From positions 9,440-49,189 of the forward strand of contig PMAE01000025.1 in assembly GCA_003152485.1 (NCBI GenBank): DNA of 39,750 nucleotides. The letters are read 5' to 3'. The DNA comes from Gemmatimonadota bacterium (GTDB lineage: Bacteria > Gemmatimonadota > Gemmatimonadetes > Gemmatimonadales > Gemmatimonadaceae). The position numbers and the translations under genes are program-made. Below the pieces are notes generated by a model that saw only the letters and a program-made list of their open reading frames with translations, made no database searches and was not told the DNA's origin. Below, in pieces: positions 26,452 to 35,025 of this stretch. Each line of letters opens with the position of its first letter. Position 1 is the first letter of the stretch.

Positions 26452-28373
26452 GCGGCGCGTCGCCGCTGAATGCGCGCGTCCCGGCGGGCCCGCTCGAGAC
26501 CAAGTGGGAGCGGCACAAGTTCGAGATGAAGCTGGTCAGTCCGGCGAACAAGCGGAAATACACCGTGATCGTCGTCGGAACTGGACTCGCGGGCGCGTCG
26601 GCCGCCGCCACGCTCAGCGAGTTGGGGTATCGGGTCATCAACATTACGTACCACGATTCCCCGCGCCGCGCCCACAGCATTGCGGCGCAGGGCGGCATCA
26701 ACGCCGCGAAGAACTACCCGAACGACGGCGACTCGGTCTTTCGGTTGTTCTACGACACGATCAAGGGAGGCGATTTCCGCGCGCGCGAGGCGAACGTCCA
26801 CCGGCTTGCCGAGGTCAGCGTCAATATCATCGACCAATGCGTCGCGCAGGGAGTCCCCTTTGCGAGGGAATACGGCGGCCTGTTGGCGAATCGGTCGTTC
26901 GGGGGAGCCCAAGTGTCGCGCACCTTCTACGCGCGTGGACAGACCGGGCAGCAGCTCTTGCTCGGCGCATATCAGGCGCTCGAACGACAGATCGGTCGCG
27001 GGGCAGTGGAGATGCATCCGCACACCGAGATGTTGGACCTCCTGCTCGTCGATGGCCGCGCGCGGGGGGTCGTCGCCCGCGATCTCATCACGGGTCACGT
27101 GCAGTCGTTCATCGGCGATGCGGTCGTGCTGGCCACGGGCGGCTACGCCAACGTGTTCTACCTCTCGACCAATGCGCGGAACTCGAACGCGACCGCCATC
27201 TGGCGCGCGCACAAGCGCGGGGCGGCGTTCGCGAATCCCTGCTTTACGCAGATCCACCCGACGTGCATCCCGGTCAGCGGCGACTACCAATCCAAGCTCA
27301 CCTTGATGAGCGAGTCGCTCCGCAACGACGGGCGCGTCTGGGTCCCGGCACGGGGCGGTGACGCGCGGCCGCCCAACGAGATCCCGGACGCGGAGCGCGA
27401 CTACTATCTCGAACGCAAATATCCGAGTTTCGGCAACTTGGCACCGCGCGATATCGCGTCGCGAGCGGCAAAGCAGGTCTGCGACGAAGGGCGTGGAGTG
27501 GGCGCGACCGGGCTCGGCGTCTATCTCGATTTCCGGGATGCGATCCAACGGTCGGGCGCGGCGAGCATTGCCGACCGGTACGGCAATCTCTTTGAGATGT
27601 ATCAGCGTATCACCGACGAAGATCCGTATCGCGTCCCGATGCGGATCTACCCGGCAGTCCACTACACCATGGGCGGCCTGTGGGTGGACTACAACCTGAT
27701 GAGCACGATCCCGGGATTGCACGTCATCGGCGAGGCGAACTTCTCCGATCACGGCGCCAACCGCTTGGGGGCCAGCGCGCTCATGCAAGGGCTGGCCGAC
27801 GGCTATTTCATCCTGCCGTACACGATCGGTGACTATCTCGCATCCTCGAGGCTCTCGCGGGTGGACGCGGCGGGTCCGGAGGTGCGGGCAATCGAGGCCG
27901 AGGTCGAGCAGCGCACCCAGCGCTTACTCGCCATCAAGGGGCGGCGGACCGTAGACTCGTTCCACCGCCAGCTCGGGCGCGTCGTCTGGGAGAAGTGCGG
28001 AATGGCCCGAACGGACGCGGGCCTCCGCGAAGCCCTGGCCGAGATTCCGGAGATTCGCGCGGAGTTCTGGGCGAACGTCACCGTCCCGGGAGTCGGGGAG
28101 ACGCTCAACCAGGCGCTCGAGAAGGCAGGGCGGGTCGCCGACTTCCTGGAGCTGGCGGAGCTCATGTGCCTCGATGCCCTCCACCGGACCGAGTCATGCG
28201 GTGGACACTTCCGGGAGGAGAGTCAGACTGCCGACGGGGAGGCCCTCCGCGACGACGAGCATTTTGCGTACGCGGCGGCGTGGCAATACGCGGGAGACGG
28301 CGTGGCGCCGGTGCTCGCCAAAGAGCCACTTGCCTTCGAGACGGTCCATCTGAGTCAGCGGAGCTACAAGTGA
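26448..28373 (+). CDS. sdhA: Succinate dehydrogenase flavoprotein subunit
   Basis: The FAD subunit that oxidises succinate to fumarate. It has 641 residues. The FAD fold is [21 protein letters not shown] (about 40-60). The covalent FAD attachment His is H76 in [22 protein letters not shown], the HPT segment [11 protein letters not shown], the R-containing [12 protein letters not shown] and [17 protein letters not shown] complete the active-site domain. The C-terminal helical domain (about 470-641) ends normally. The ATG at 26448 overlaps the sdhC stop (ATGA). The open frame left of it overlaps sdhC and is not coding. Confidence 0.96.
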   Translation: MSGASPLNARVPAGPLETKWERHKFEMKLVSPANKRKYTVIVVGTGLAGASAAATLSELGYRVINITYHDSPRRAHSIAAQGGINAAKNYPNDGDSVFRLFYDTIKGGDFRAREANVHRLAEVSVNIIDQCVAQGVPFAREYGGLLANRSFGGAQVSRTFYARGQTGQQLLLGAYQALERQIGRGAVEMHPHTEMLDLLLVDGRARGVVARDLITGHVQSFIGDAVVLATGGYANVFYLSTNARNSNATAIWRAHKRGAAFANPCFTQIHPTCIPVSGDYQSKLTLMSESLRNDGRVWVPARGGDARPPNEIPDAERDYYLERKYPSFGNLAPRDIASRAAKQVCDEGRGVGATGLGVYLDFRDAIQRSGAASIADRYGNLFEMYQRITDEDPYRVPMRIYPAVHYTMGGLWVDYNLMSTIPGLHVIGEANFSDHGANRLGASALMQGLADGYFILPYTIGDYLASSRLSRVDAAGPEVRAIEAEVEQRTQRLLAIKGRRTVDSFHRQLGRVVWEKCGMARTDAGLREALAEIPEIRAEFWANVTVPGVGETLNQALEKAGRVADFLELAELMCLDALHRTESCGGHFREESQTADGEALRDDEHFAYAAAWQYAGDGVAPVLAKEPLAFETVHLSQRSYK

Positions 28374-28438
28374 TGCGGGCCACGGGAACGGCATGGCGCG
28401 ACGGCGAGCTCGAGATGGCACGCGAAGGCGCGCGCTAG
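28373..28438 (+). other. 21-codon mini-ORF filling the sdhA-sdhB gap
   Basis: ATGCGG at 28373 shares one base with the sdhA stop (TGATG). The frame runs 21 codons ([15 protein letters not shown], then AREGAR) to TAG at 28436-28438, directly abutting the sdhB GTG. It may carry ribosomes across the gap and couple sdhB to sdhA. It could equally be chance: short open frames are common in GC-rich DNA. Confidence 0.25.
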
Positions 28439-29212
28439 GTGGAGTTCACGCTGCGCGTGTGGCGTCAGGCGGGGCCGGCGGCAGCCGGCGGGTTCGTGGA
28501 CTATCCGGCCCCCGACATCAGCCCGGACGCGTCATTCCTGGAAATGCTGGACGTCATCAACGAGCGGTTGAGCGAGCGGGGCGACGAACCGATCGCGTTC
28601 AGCCACGATTGCCGTGAAGGGATTTGTGGATCGTGCGCGATGATGATCGACGGCGTCGCCCACGGACCGGTGTCCGGCGCCGCCACGTGCCAGGTCCACA
28701 TGCGCAGCTTCCGCACTGGTGACACGCTCACGATCGAGCCGTGGCGGTCGGTCGCGTTTCCGGTGATCAAGGATCTCGTCACCGACCGGGCGGCGTTGGA
28801 CCGGATCATCCAGGCCGGCGGCTTCATCACGGCGCCCACCGGCGGGGCGCGTGACGCGAACGAGATTCTCGTGCCGAAGGACGCCGCGGATGCCGCGATG
28901 GACGCGGCGTCGTGCATCGGCTGCGGGGCGTGCGTGGCCGCCTGCCCAAATGGCTCGGCGTCGCTGTTCACGGCGGCCAAGCTCACGCATCTCGGACTCC
29001 TGCCGCAGGGACAACCCGAGCGGAGCCGTCGCACGATCAGCATGGTCGCCCAGATGGACCGCGAGCATTTCGGTCACTGCACGATGTTTGGCGAGTGCCA
29101 AGAGGCCTGTCCCAAGCAGATCAGCATCGACGTGATCGCTCGGATGAACCGCGACTACGTCCGCGCCCTGGCCACCGCCCGCCCCGACCGAACGGCGGCG
29201 GCCGCCGGGTAG
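28439..29212 (+). CDS. sdhB: Succinate dehydrogenase iron-sulfur subunit
   Basis: Passes electrons from FAD to the membrane anchor through three Fe-S clusters. It has 257 residues from a GTG. The [2Fe-2S] ligands are C58, C63, C66 and C84 ([13 protein letters not shown], then ATCQVH). The [4Fe-4S] site is [14 protein letters not shown], and the [3Fe-4S] site is [16 protein letters not shown]. The GTG lies immediately after the TAG of a mini-ORF that starts on the sdhA stop, suggesting coupled translation. No SDH assembly factor follows; the next gene, dcd, is on the other strand. Confidence 0.95.
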   Translation: MEFTLRVWRQAGPAAAGGFVDYPAPDISPDASFLEMLDVINERLSERGDEPIAFSHDCREGICGSCAMMIDGVAHGPVSGAATCQVHMRSFRTGDTLTIEPWRSVAFPVIKDLVTDRAALDRIIQAGGFITAPTGGARDANEILVPKDAADAAMDAASCIGCGACVAACPNGSASLFTAAKLTHLGLLPQGQPERSRRTISMVAQMDREHFGHCTMFGECQEACPKQISIDVIARMNRDYVRALATARPDRTAAAAG

Positions 29213-29220
29213 CCTCGGGT

Positions 29221-29241
29221 CCGTGGCTCACGGCCGCCGTG
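29221..29241. terminator. Alternating hairpin between convergent sdhB and dcd, possible two-way terminator
   Basis: Three 5-base blocks lie in the gap: CCGTG (29221-29225), CACGG (29229-29233) and CCGTG (29237-29241), with 3-base loops GCT and CCG. The middle block can pair with either neighbour on both strands. It fills the space between the two stop codons. There is no T-run, so termination is inferred from location. Confidence 0.35.
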
Positions 29242-29796
29242 TTACATCCGTGGCAGCGTCACGCCCTGCTGGCCCTGGTATTTCCCTTTCTTGTCCTTGT
29301 ACGAGATCTCCGGCGGCTCGTCGCCCTTGAAGAACAGCACCTGGGCGATGCCCTCGTTGGCGTACACCCTGGCCGGTAAGGGCGTGGTATTAGAGATCTC
29401 GAGCGTCACAAACCCCTCCCACTCTGGTTCGAAGGGCGTCACGTTGACGATCAGCCCGCACCGGGCGTAGGTCGATTTCCCGACGCAAATCGTCATCACG
29501 TCCCGCGGGATCCGAAAATATTCGACCGAGCGGGCCAGGGCGAACGAATTGGGGGGCACGACGCAGACCGGGCCCTCCCACTCGACGAACGACTTGGGGT
29601 CGAAGTTCTTGGGGTCGACGATCGAGTTGAGGACGTTGGTGAAGATCCGAAACTCGGACGCGACCCGCATGTCATAGCCGTACGAGCTCACACCGTAGGA
29701 GATCACGCCCTCCCGGACCTGTCGCCCCTCGAACGGTTCGATCATGTGGTGCTCGGCGGCCATCCGCGTGATCCAGCGGTCAGATTGGATTCCCAT
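29242..29796 (-). CDS. dcd: dCTP deaminase
   Basis: Deaminates dCTP to dUTP (or directly toward dUMP in bifunctional forms), supplying thymidylate synthesis. It has 184 residues from the ATG at 29796: [24 protein letters not shown] is the family start. The trimer-forming beta domain has [19 protein letters not shown]-like [61 protein letters not shown] and the catalytic Glu region [27 protein letters not shown]. The longer open frame to 29844 is not needed. TAACTT lies 8 bases before the ATG on the coding strand. It is divergent from the nuo operon. Confidence 0.95.
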   Translation of the reverse strand: MGIQSDRWITRMAAEHHMIEPFEGRQVREGVISYGVSSYGYDMRVASEFRIFTNVLNSIVDPKNFDPKSFVEWEGPVCVVPPNSFALARSVEYFRIPRDVMTICVGKSTYARCGLIVNVTPFEPEWEGFVTLEISNTTPLPARVYANEGIAQVLFFKGDEPPEISYKDKKGKYQGQQGVTLPRM

Positions 29797-29804
29797 GGCC
29801 GGCC

Positions 29805-29810
29805 AAGTTA
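29805..29810 (-). promoter_or_regulatory. Possible -10 element of dcd
   Basis: Read on the minus strand this is TAACTT, identical to the yicC -10, followed by 8 bases (GGCCGGCC) and the dcd ATG. No strong -35 is visible. It fits the leaderless arrangement seen before other genes here. Confidence 0.45.
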
Positions 29811-29862
29811 CCCGGCCACTCCTCTGGCCGCTACCGACGTCCACGGCATTCAGGGGAGTCAG

Positions 29863-29891
29863 TTGAATTCAATTTGCCCGCTCGGTAAGTT
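29863..29891 (+). promoter_or_regulatory. Promoter of the nuo operon
   Basis: TTGAAT (29863-29868) and TAAGTT (29886-29891) are separated by exactly 17 bases; expected start about 29898, giving a leader near 47 bases. The -35 lies in the palindrome TTGAATTCAA (29863-29872). A second weaker -35-like TTGACT lies at 29890-29895. Confidence 0.6.
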
Positions 29892-29906
29892 GACTCGGCT
29901 GAGCTA

Positions 29907-29920
29907 GTGAAATTTTTCAC
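29907..29920. promoter_or_regulatory. Palindrome in the nuo leader, possible operator
   Basis: GTGAAA-TT-TTTCAC is a perfect inverted repeat, about 10 bases after the expected nuo transcription start and 25 before the nuoA ATG. The size and position suit a small dimeric repressor, or a weak leader hairpin. No regulator gene is nearby to pair with it. Confidence 0.4.
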
Positions 29921-29944
29921 GAACTCTGGAGTTACCCCAGCCTC

Positions 29945-30349
29945 ATGGCGAGCTCATACGTTCCGGTGCTGTTGCTGATCGCGTTCGTCGTCGCAAACGC
30001 GGCGCTGATCATCGGCCTGTCGCACCTGACCGTTCGCCAACGCCCGACCCCTGAAAAGCAGACACCGTACGAATCGGGGATTCCGCCGCTGGGTGATGCC
30101 CGCGAGCGGTTCTCGGTCAAGTTTTACATGGTCGCGATGCTGTTCATCGTGTTCGATATCGAGACCGTGTTCATGATTCCGTGGGGGGTCGGCTACCGAC
30201 AGCTCTCCTGTGGTGTGGCGATGGTCGGCGGGGCCTGTCCGGCCGGCCACTTAGTGTGGTTTGGCCTCGGCGAGATGCTCGTGTTCATGGCGATCTTGCT
30301 CGCGGGCCTGGTCTACGTCTGGAAAAAAGGGGCGTTGCAATGGGACTGA
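29945..30349 (+). CDS. nuoA: NADH-quinone oxidoreductase subunit A
   Basis: Membrane subunit of complex I. It has 134 residues with three hydrophobic helices ([41 protein letters not shown] and a C-terminal [20 protein letters not shown]). The conserved loop [36 protein letters not shown] is the subunit A signature, including the acidic Glu and Asp of the second helix. An insert near [22 protein letters not shown] (about residues 80-101) precedes the last helix. It starts the nuo operon; GGAG is 13 bases from the ATG, a poor spacing. Confidence 0.94.
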   Translation: MASSYVPVLLLIAFVVANAALIIGLSHLTVRQRPTPEKQTPYESGIPPLGDARERFSVKFYMVAMLFIVFDIETVFMIPWGVGYRQLSCGVAMVGGACPAGHLVWFGLGEMLVFMAILLAGLVYVWKKGALQWD

Positions 30350-31008
30350 TCGCGCGGCCGGACTCGACGTCGGCGCCGACCACGAGCGGCCAGCAGGGCG
30401 CGGCGAGAGTCGTGTCCTACCAGCCGCAGTCGAGCGAGGGGTGGGTCGCGACCAAGCTCGATTTTCTGGTCAACTGGGGGCGCGCAAACTCCCTCTGGCC
30501 AATGCCCTTCGGCACGGCCTGCTGTGCCATCGAGTTCATGGCGACCGCCGCGAGCAAGTTCGATCTCGCCCGATTCGGCATGGAACGCATGAGCTTCTCG
30601 CCGCGCCAGGCGGATGTGCTGATTTGCGCCGGCCGGGTACCGTTCAAGCTCGCGCCCATCATTCGGCGCATCTGGCAGCAGATGCCACAGCCCAAATGGT
30701 GCATCTCCATGGGCGCATGCGCGTCGTCCGGCGGCATGTTCGACAACTATGCGGTGGTCCAGGGGATCGACACGATTATTCCGGTAGACGTGTACGTCCC
30801 CGGCTGTCCGCCGCGCCCGGAAGGGCTGATCTACGGCATCCGCATGCTCCAGGAGAAAGTGATGCGCGAGCGGATGTCCAACACCGATCGGCTGCGGCGC
30901 GAGATGGATCCCGATCCATCGAGCCGGCTCTTTATCCCGCCTCCGGCGATCGATGAGCTCTCCGAGCCGTTCGGCAACTCCGTCAACCAGACGCGGTCCG
31001 GGCTGTGA
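30340..31008 (+). CDS. nuoB: NADH-quinone oxidoreductase subunit B
   Basis: Peripheral-arm subunit holding cluster N2, which reduces quinone. It has 222 residues. Cluster ligands are visible: the adjacent Cys pair in [10 protein letters not shown], then Cys in [10 protein letters not shown] and VPGCPPRPE. The region [22 protein letters not shown] is the family quinone-site segment. The first 30 residues and last 45 ([20 protein letters not shown]...) are extensions. The ATG overlaps the nuoA stop by 10 bases. Confidence 0.95.
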   Translation: MGLIARPDSTSAPTTSGQQGAARVVSYQPQSSEGWVATKLDFLVNWGRANSLWPMPFGTACCAIEFMATAASKFDLARFGMERMSFSPRQADVLICAGRVPFKLAPIIRRIWQQMPQPKWCISMGACASSGGMFDNYAVVQGIDTIIPVDVYVPGCPPRPEGLIYGIRMLQEKVMRERMSNTDRLRREMDPDPSSRLFIPPPAIDELSEPFGNSVNQTRSGL

Positions 31009-31730
31009 CCACCGGAGTGGACCCGCTGTGGGAGGCGCCGATCCGCATCGTGTATCCGGGGAGCGCCGACCCGACGGCACCCGCGCCAGCGACGCCGACC
31101 AACGTCCCGCACCGCGGCGGTCCGGAGAATCCGAGCGCGGCCGCCATCCGGGCTCGGTTTCCTGACGCGGTCCGACGGGTCGATGTGGTGTGGGGCGAGA
31201 CAACGGTCGTCGTCCCCGTCAACCGGGTGCTCGAAATCGTGCGCTGGCTGCACGACGAGCCCCTCCATCTGTACACCTACCTCTCCGACGTCACGGCGGT
31301 CGAGTTCCGCGATCCCGAAGAGCCACTGACGGTGGTGTGGCACCTGCGGTCGCTCGCGTACCGCCGCTTCCTTCGTCTCAAGGCCGAGCTCCCGGCGGGC
31401 GCACCGTTGGAGGTGGACAGCGTCTGGTCGGTGTTCAAAGGGGCGGATTGGTTGGAGCGCGAGTGTTACGACATGTTCGGCATCCGGTTTCGGGGCCACC
31501 CCGACCTCCGGCGCATTCTCATGTGGGAGCAGTATCTCGAGGGCTTCCCGCTACGAAAGGATTTTCCGCTGCGGGGACGGTTCAGCCGCGCGGAGCAACT
31601 CCGGCAGGCGCTCGCCGCGAATCCCGAGGCTCGGTATTCGATGGAGGAGCTGTCGATTGCCGATGCGTTCGAAGACCTGCCGCCTGACATGCGCACCCGC
31701 CTGCAAGGCGGGGAGCCGACGGGGGAGTAG
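31005..31730 (+). CDS. nuoC: NADH-quinone oxidoreductase subunit C
   Basis: Peripheral-arm subunit that joins NuoD at the base of complex I. It has 241 residues, with an N-terminal Pro/Ala-rich extension (about 1-45) before the domain. The 30 kDa signature reads [43 protein letters not shown] (about residues 146-188). The GTG overlaps the nuoB stop (GTGA). The last 40 residues are acidic and low in conserved features. It is a separate gene and not a NuoCD fusion. Confidence 0.93.
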   Translation: MTTGVDPLWEAPIRIVYPGSADPTAPAPATPTNVPHRGGPENPSAAAIRARFPDAVRRVDVVWGETTVVVPVNRVLEIVRWLHDEPLHLYTYLSDVTAVEFRDPEEPLTVVWHLRSLAYRRFLRLKAELPAGAPLEVDSVWSVFKGADWLERECYDMFGIRFRGHPDLRRILMWEQYLEGFPLRKDFPLRGRFSRAEQLRQALAANPEARYSMEELSIADAFEDLPPDMRTRLQGGEPTGE

Positions 31731-31736
31731 CGACCG

Positions 31737-33047
31737 ATGAGTGGCACTCGTACCGTCGACGTCGCGCTCTCGACGAGCGGCCTGGATGCGCAGGGCCGAC
31801 CCCAGCGGGTCCCCCTGGCCGTCGATCGCGCGGGCAACCCCGTCGCCGTGTCGGCGCCAGAGGCCATGGAGCCCGATCTCCAGGGTGAGCACATGCTCAT
31901 CAACATCGGGCCGCAACACCCGGCGACGCACGGCGTGCTGCGTCTCGTGTTGGAGCTCGACGGAGAAACGGTGGTCCGCTGTATCCCCCACATTGGCTAC
32001 CTGCACTGCGGCTTTGAGAAAATCGGCGAATATCGCCAGTACAATCAGATCATCCCGTGGACGGACCGCGAGGACTATCTGAACTCGATCGGCAATAACG
32101 TCGCCTTCGCTCTGTCGGCGGAGCGCTTGTTCGGCGTCGACATCACCCCTCGGTGCACGGTTCTCCGCGTGATCGCGGCCGAACTGTCGCGCATCATCTC
32201 GCACCTCGTATGGCTCGGGACGACGTGCATCGACATCGGCGCGTTCACGCCGTTCCTGTGGGCCTTTCAGGAACGCGAGAACGTCTACCGGCTGCTCGAG
32301 AACTGGGTCGGCGCGCGCCTCACGACATCCGCCACACGCGTAGGCGGGATGGCGGCCGATATCCCAACGGGTTGGGTTGACCAACTGCGCGGCTTCCTCA
32401 GCGAATTCCCACGGACGATCGATGAGATCGACCGCATGCTGACGCGCAACGCGATCTGGGTCGGCCGGACGGTCGGGCTGGGCGTGATGTCTGCGGAGGA
32501 AGCGGAGAACTACGGACTCTCGGGGCCGATGCTGCGCGCCTCCGGCCTCGCGTACGACGTGCGGAAGGATTTCCCGTACCTCGACTACGAGACGTACGAG
32601 TTCGACGTGCCCGTCGGGACGCGCGGCGACGTCTACGACCGATTCCTCGTACGGATGGAGGAGCTCCGGCAGTCGGTGCGGATCCTCAATCAGGCGGTGG
32701 ACCGGTTGCCCGATGGCCCGGTCAATATCGACGATCCTCGGGTGATCCTGCCGCCAAAATCCAAAGCGATGAACGAGATGGAGTCGATGATCCACCACTT
32801 CAAACAAGTGATGGAGGGACCCCGTCCACCGATCGGCGAGGCCTATGTGGCGGTCGAGAGCCCCAAGGGCGAAAAAGGTTACTACATGGTGTCCGACGGC
32901 ACCGCCAAGCCCGTGCGGTGGCGTATCCGCCCACCGTCGTTCGTCAACCTGTCCGCGATCCCGAAGCTGGTCGAGGGGCACCTCCTCTCCGACGTCATCG
33001 CCATCAACGCCAGCATCGATATTGTCATGGGAGAGATCGATCGGTGA
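31737..33047 (+). CDS. nuoD: NADH-quinone oxidoreductase subunit D
   Basis: The 49 kDa subunit that lines the quinone pocket. It has 436 residues, with about 40 extra N-terminal residues before the domain begins at MLINIGPQHPATHGVLRLVLELDGE, the subunit D signature carrying the quinone-site His. HIGYLHCGFEKIGEYRQYNQIIPWTDREDYLNS and the C-terminal VESPKGEKGYYMVSDG and PSFVNLSAI segments follow. It begins 6 bases after nuoC, with a GGGGAG-like site upstream of the ATG. Its stop overlaps the nuoE GTG. Confidence 0.96.
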   Translation: MSGTRTVDVALSTSGLDAQGRPQRVPLAVDRAGNPVAVSAPEAMEPDLQGEHMLINIGPQHPATHGVLRLVLELDGETVVRCIPHIGYLHCGFEKIGEYRQYNQIIPWTDREDYLNSIGNNVAFALSAERLFGVDITPRCTVLRVIAAELSRIISHLVWLGTTCIDIGAFTPFLWAFQERENVYRLLENWVGARLTTSATRVGGMAADIPTGWVDQLRGFLSEFPRTIDEIDRMLTRNAIWVGRTVGLGVMSAEEAENYGLSGPMLRASGLAYDVRKDFPYLDYETYEFDVPVGTRGDVYDRFLVRMEELRQSVRILNQAVDRLPDGPVNIDDPRVILPPKSKAMNEMESMIHHFKQVMEGPRPPIGEAYVAVESPKGEKGYYMVSDGTAKPVRWRIRPPSFVNLSAIPKLVEGHLLSDVIAINASIDIVMGEIDR

Positions 33048-33613
33048 GCGCAGCCCCAGGTGGGAGCTCGGCTGGGCCGCGGCTGGCCGCGCTCGAGCGC
33101 GCGCCGCGGGCGGACGCCCGCGAGCGAGATGCGGACTACCAGGCGGTGTTCGTCGGCGCACGTCGCGCGGAGCTCGACGAGCTCCTGACACGATACCCGA
33201 CGAAGATGGCCGCGTTGCTCCCCGCGCTCTGGATCGTGCAGGACGAACGCGGGTGGGTGAGCGAGCCCGCGATGGCCGAGGTGGCCGCGATGCTGGGATT
33301 GACTCCTGCCTATGTCAAAGGCGTGGTGACGTTCTACACCATGTACCACCAGCACCCGGTCGGGAAGTATTTCGTGCAGGTGTGTACGACATCACCCTGC
33401 AATGTCTGTGGCGCCGAAGACGTCGCGCGCGCGTTCCTGCAACACACGGGAGCCCCGGACCTCGGGGCCACATCCCCCGACGGGCGATTCACGGTGATCG
33501 AGGTGGAGTGTCTCGGGGCGTGCGGCTTCGCGACACCCGTGATGATCAACGATGAGTTCCTGGAGTCCGTCTCGGCGGACCGCGTGCCGTCGATCGTCGG
33601 CGCGCTCAAATGA
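33044..33613 (+). CDS. nuoE: NADH-quinone oxidoreductase subunit E
   Basis: The 24 kDa subunit bearing [2Fe-2S] cluster N1a. It has 189 residues from a GTG overlapping nuoD (GTGA). The thioredoxin-like domain includes LWIVQDERGWVSEPAMAEVA, VVTFYTMYHQHPVGKYFVQVC, with ligands in CTTSPCNVCGA and CLGACGFATPVM (C-x4-C and C-x3-C). About 30 Ala/Arg-rich residues precede the domain. The C-terminus ends at the family boundary. Confidence 0.94.
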   Translation: MSAAPGGSSAGPRLAALERAPRADARERDADYQAVFVGARRAELDELLTRYPTKMAALLPALWIVQDERGWVSEPAMAEVAAMLGLTPAYVKGVVTFYTMYHQHPVGKYFVQVCTTSPCNVCGAEDVARAFLQHTGAPDLGATSPDGRFTVIEVECLGACGFATPVMINDEFLESVSADRVPSIVGALK

Positions 33614-33640
33614 CGTCCGCGTCGAGGATCTGAGACGGCC

Positions 33641-34969
33641 ATGGGTTTCCCGCACAAGTCACACCCGCGCGAGAACACGGTGCTCTCCAAGCACTTTGGC
33701 GACTCGGATGCGCTGACGCTGAGCGGCTGGCGCAATCGTGGCGGCTATCGGGCGCTCGAGCAGGCCCTCGCCCTCGAGCCGGCGGCCATCGTGCAGATGG
33801 TGCGCGAGTCCGGACTCCGCGGTCGCGGGGGTGCCGGGTTTCCGACCGGGACGAAATGGTCGTTCATGAAACCGGGCGACGGGCGGCCCCACTACCTCTG
33901 CTGCAATGCAGATGAGTCGGAGCCGGGCACGTTCAAGGATCGCGAGATCATGCGCTGGACTCCGCATGCACTGGTCGAAGGGTGCGCCATCGGCGCGTAC
34001 GCAATCGGGGCCGAGACGGCGTACGTCTACATCCGCGGCGAATTCACCGAGCCCCTGCAACGCATGACCGAGGCGGTGCGGGACGCGTATGCCGAGGGGA
34101 TCCTCGGAAAAAACGCGCTGGGCTCCGGCAAGCGGATCGACGTGCACATCCACAAGGGCGCCGGCGCGTATATCTGCGGCGAGGAGACGGCCCTCATGAA
34201 CTCGCTCGAGGGGCGGCGCGGCAATCCCCGGATCAAGCCGCCATTCCCAGCGGTGGCGGGCTTGTTCGGGCAGCCGACGACGATCAACAACGTCGAAACG
34301 CTCGTCGCGGTGCCGCACATCATCAACAATGGCGCCGAGTGGTACAAGGCGATGTCCTTCGGCAATCCCAAGAGCACGGGCACTAAGCTCTACTCGGTGT
34401 GCGGCAACGTCCGGCGTCCCGGCAACTATGAAGTGGACATGGGATTCCCGTTCAAGGAGTTCCTGTACGACCTCTGCGGCGGCCCGCTTCCCGGTCGGCG
34501 ATTCAAGGCGATCATCCCGGGTGGGTCGTCCGTGCCCATCCAGACGATCGCGGAAGCGGAAGCCACGGTCATGGACTACGAAGGCTTCGTCGCCGGCGGC
34601 ACGATGTTGGGCTCGGGCGGTGTGATCTGTATCGACGATGCGCAGTGCATGGTCAAGCAGATCGCGCGCCTCGCACGCTTCTATGCGCACGAGAGCTGCG
34701 CCCAATGCACGCAATGCCGCGAAGGCACGGCCTGGACCACCAAGATCATGGAACGCATCGAGGCGGGGCAGGGAACCGCCGCCGATCTCGATACGCTGTT
34801 GGAGATCGCGGACAACATGACGGCCAAGACGATCTGCGTGCTCAGCGACTCGTGTGCCGTGCCCGTCGTGTCCGGCATCAACAAATTCCGCGACGAGTTC
34901 GAGGCCCATATCACGCAGCGTCGGTGTCCGTTCCGGCCGGCGTCGACGGCCGCGGCGGTGGCCGCGTGA
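33641..34969 (+). CDS. nuoF: NADH-quinone oxidoreductase subunit F
   Basis: The NADH- and FMN-binding subunit, where electrons enter complex I. It has 442 residues. The flavin/NADH site is seen in GLRGRGGAGFPTGTKWSFM and CNADESEPGTFKDREIM, then ICGEETALMNSLEGRRGNPRIKPPFPA. The SLBB-like segment is KLYSVCGNVRRPGNYEVDMGFPF. The [4Fe-4S] N3 ligands are in ESCAQCTQCREG, with a fourth Cys further on (SDSCAVPVVSG region). The ATG at 33641 is 27 bases after nuoE. Confidence 0.96.
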   Translation: MGFPHKSHPRENTVLSKHFGDSDALTLSGWRNRGGYRALEQALALEPAAIVQMVRESGLRGRGGAGFPTGTKWSFMKPGDGRPHYLCCNADESEPGTFKDREIMRWTPHALVEGCAIGAYAIGAETAYVYIRGEFTEPLQRMTEAVRDAYAEGILGKNALGSGKRIDVHIHKGAGAYICGEETALMNSLEGRRGNPRIKPPFPAVAGLFGQPTTINNVETLVAVPHIINNGAEWYKAMSFGNPKSTGTKLYSVCGNVRRPGNYEVDMGFPFKEFLYDLCGGPLPGRRFKAIIPGGSSVPIQTIAEAEATVMDYEGFVAGGTMLGSGGVICIDDAQCMVKQIARLARFYAHESCAQCTQCREGTAWTTKIMERIEAGQGTAADLDTLLEIADNMTAKTICVLSDSCAVPVVSGINKFRDEFEAHITQRRCPFRPASTAAAVAA

Positions 34970-35025
34970 TGCGCGACCGGACGATGCACCCGCTGCCCTG
35001 CCACCGCGCGCGAGCGATCCGATGA
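34969..35025 (+). other. 18-codon mini-ORF bridging nuoF and nuoG
   Basis: ATGCGC at 34969 shares a base with the nuoF stop (TGATG). It encodes MRDRTMHPLPCHRARAIR and ends at a TGA that overlaps the nuoG ATG (ATGA at 35022-35025). Both ends are therefore joined to neighbouring genes, as expected for translational coupling. The peptide itself shows no conserved feature. Confidence 0.25.
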
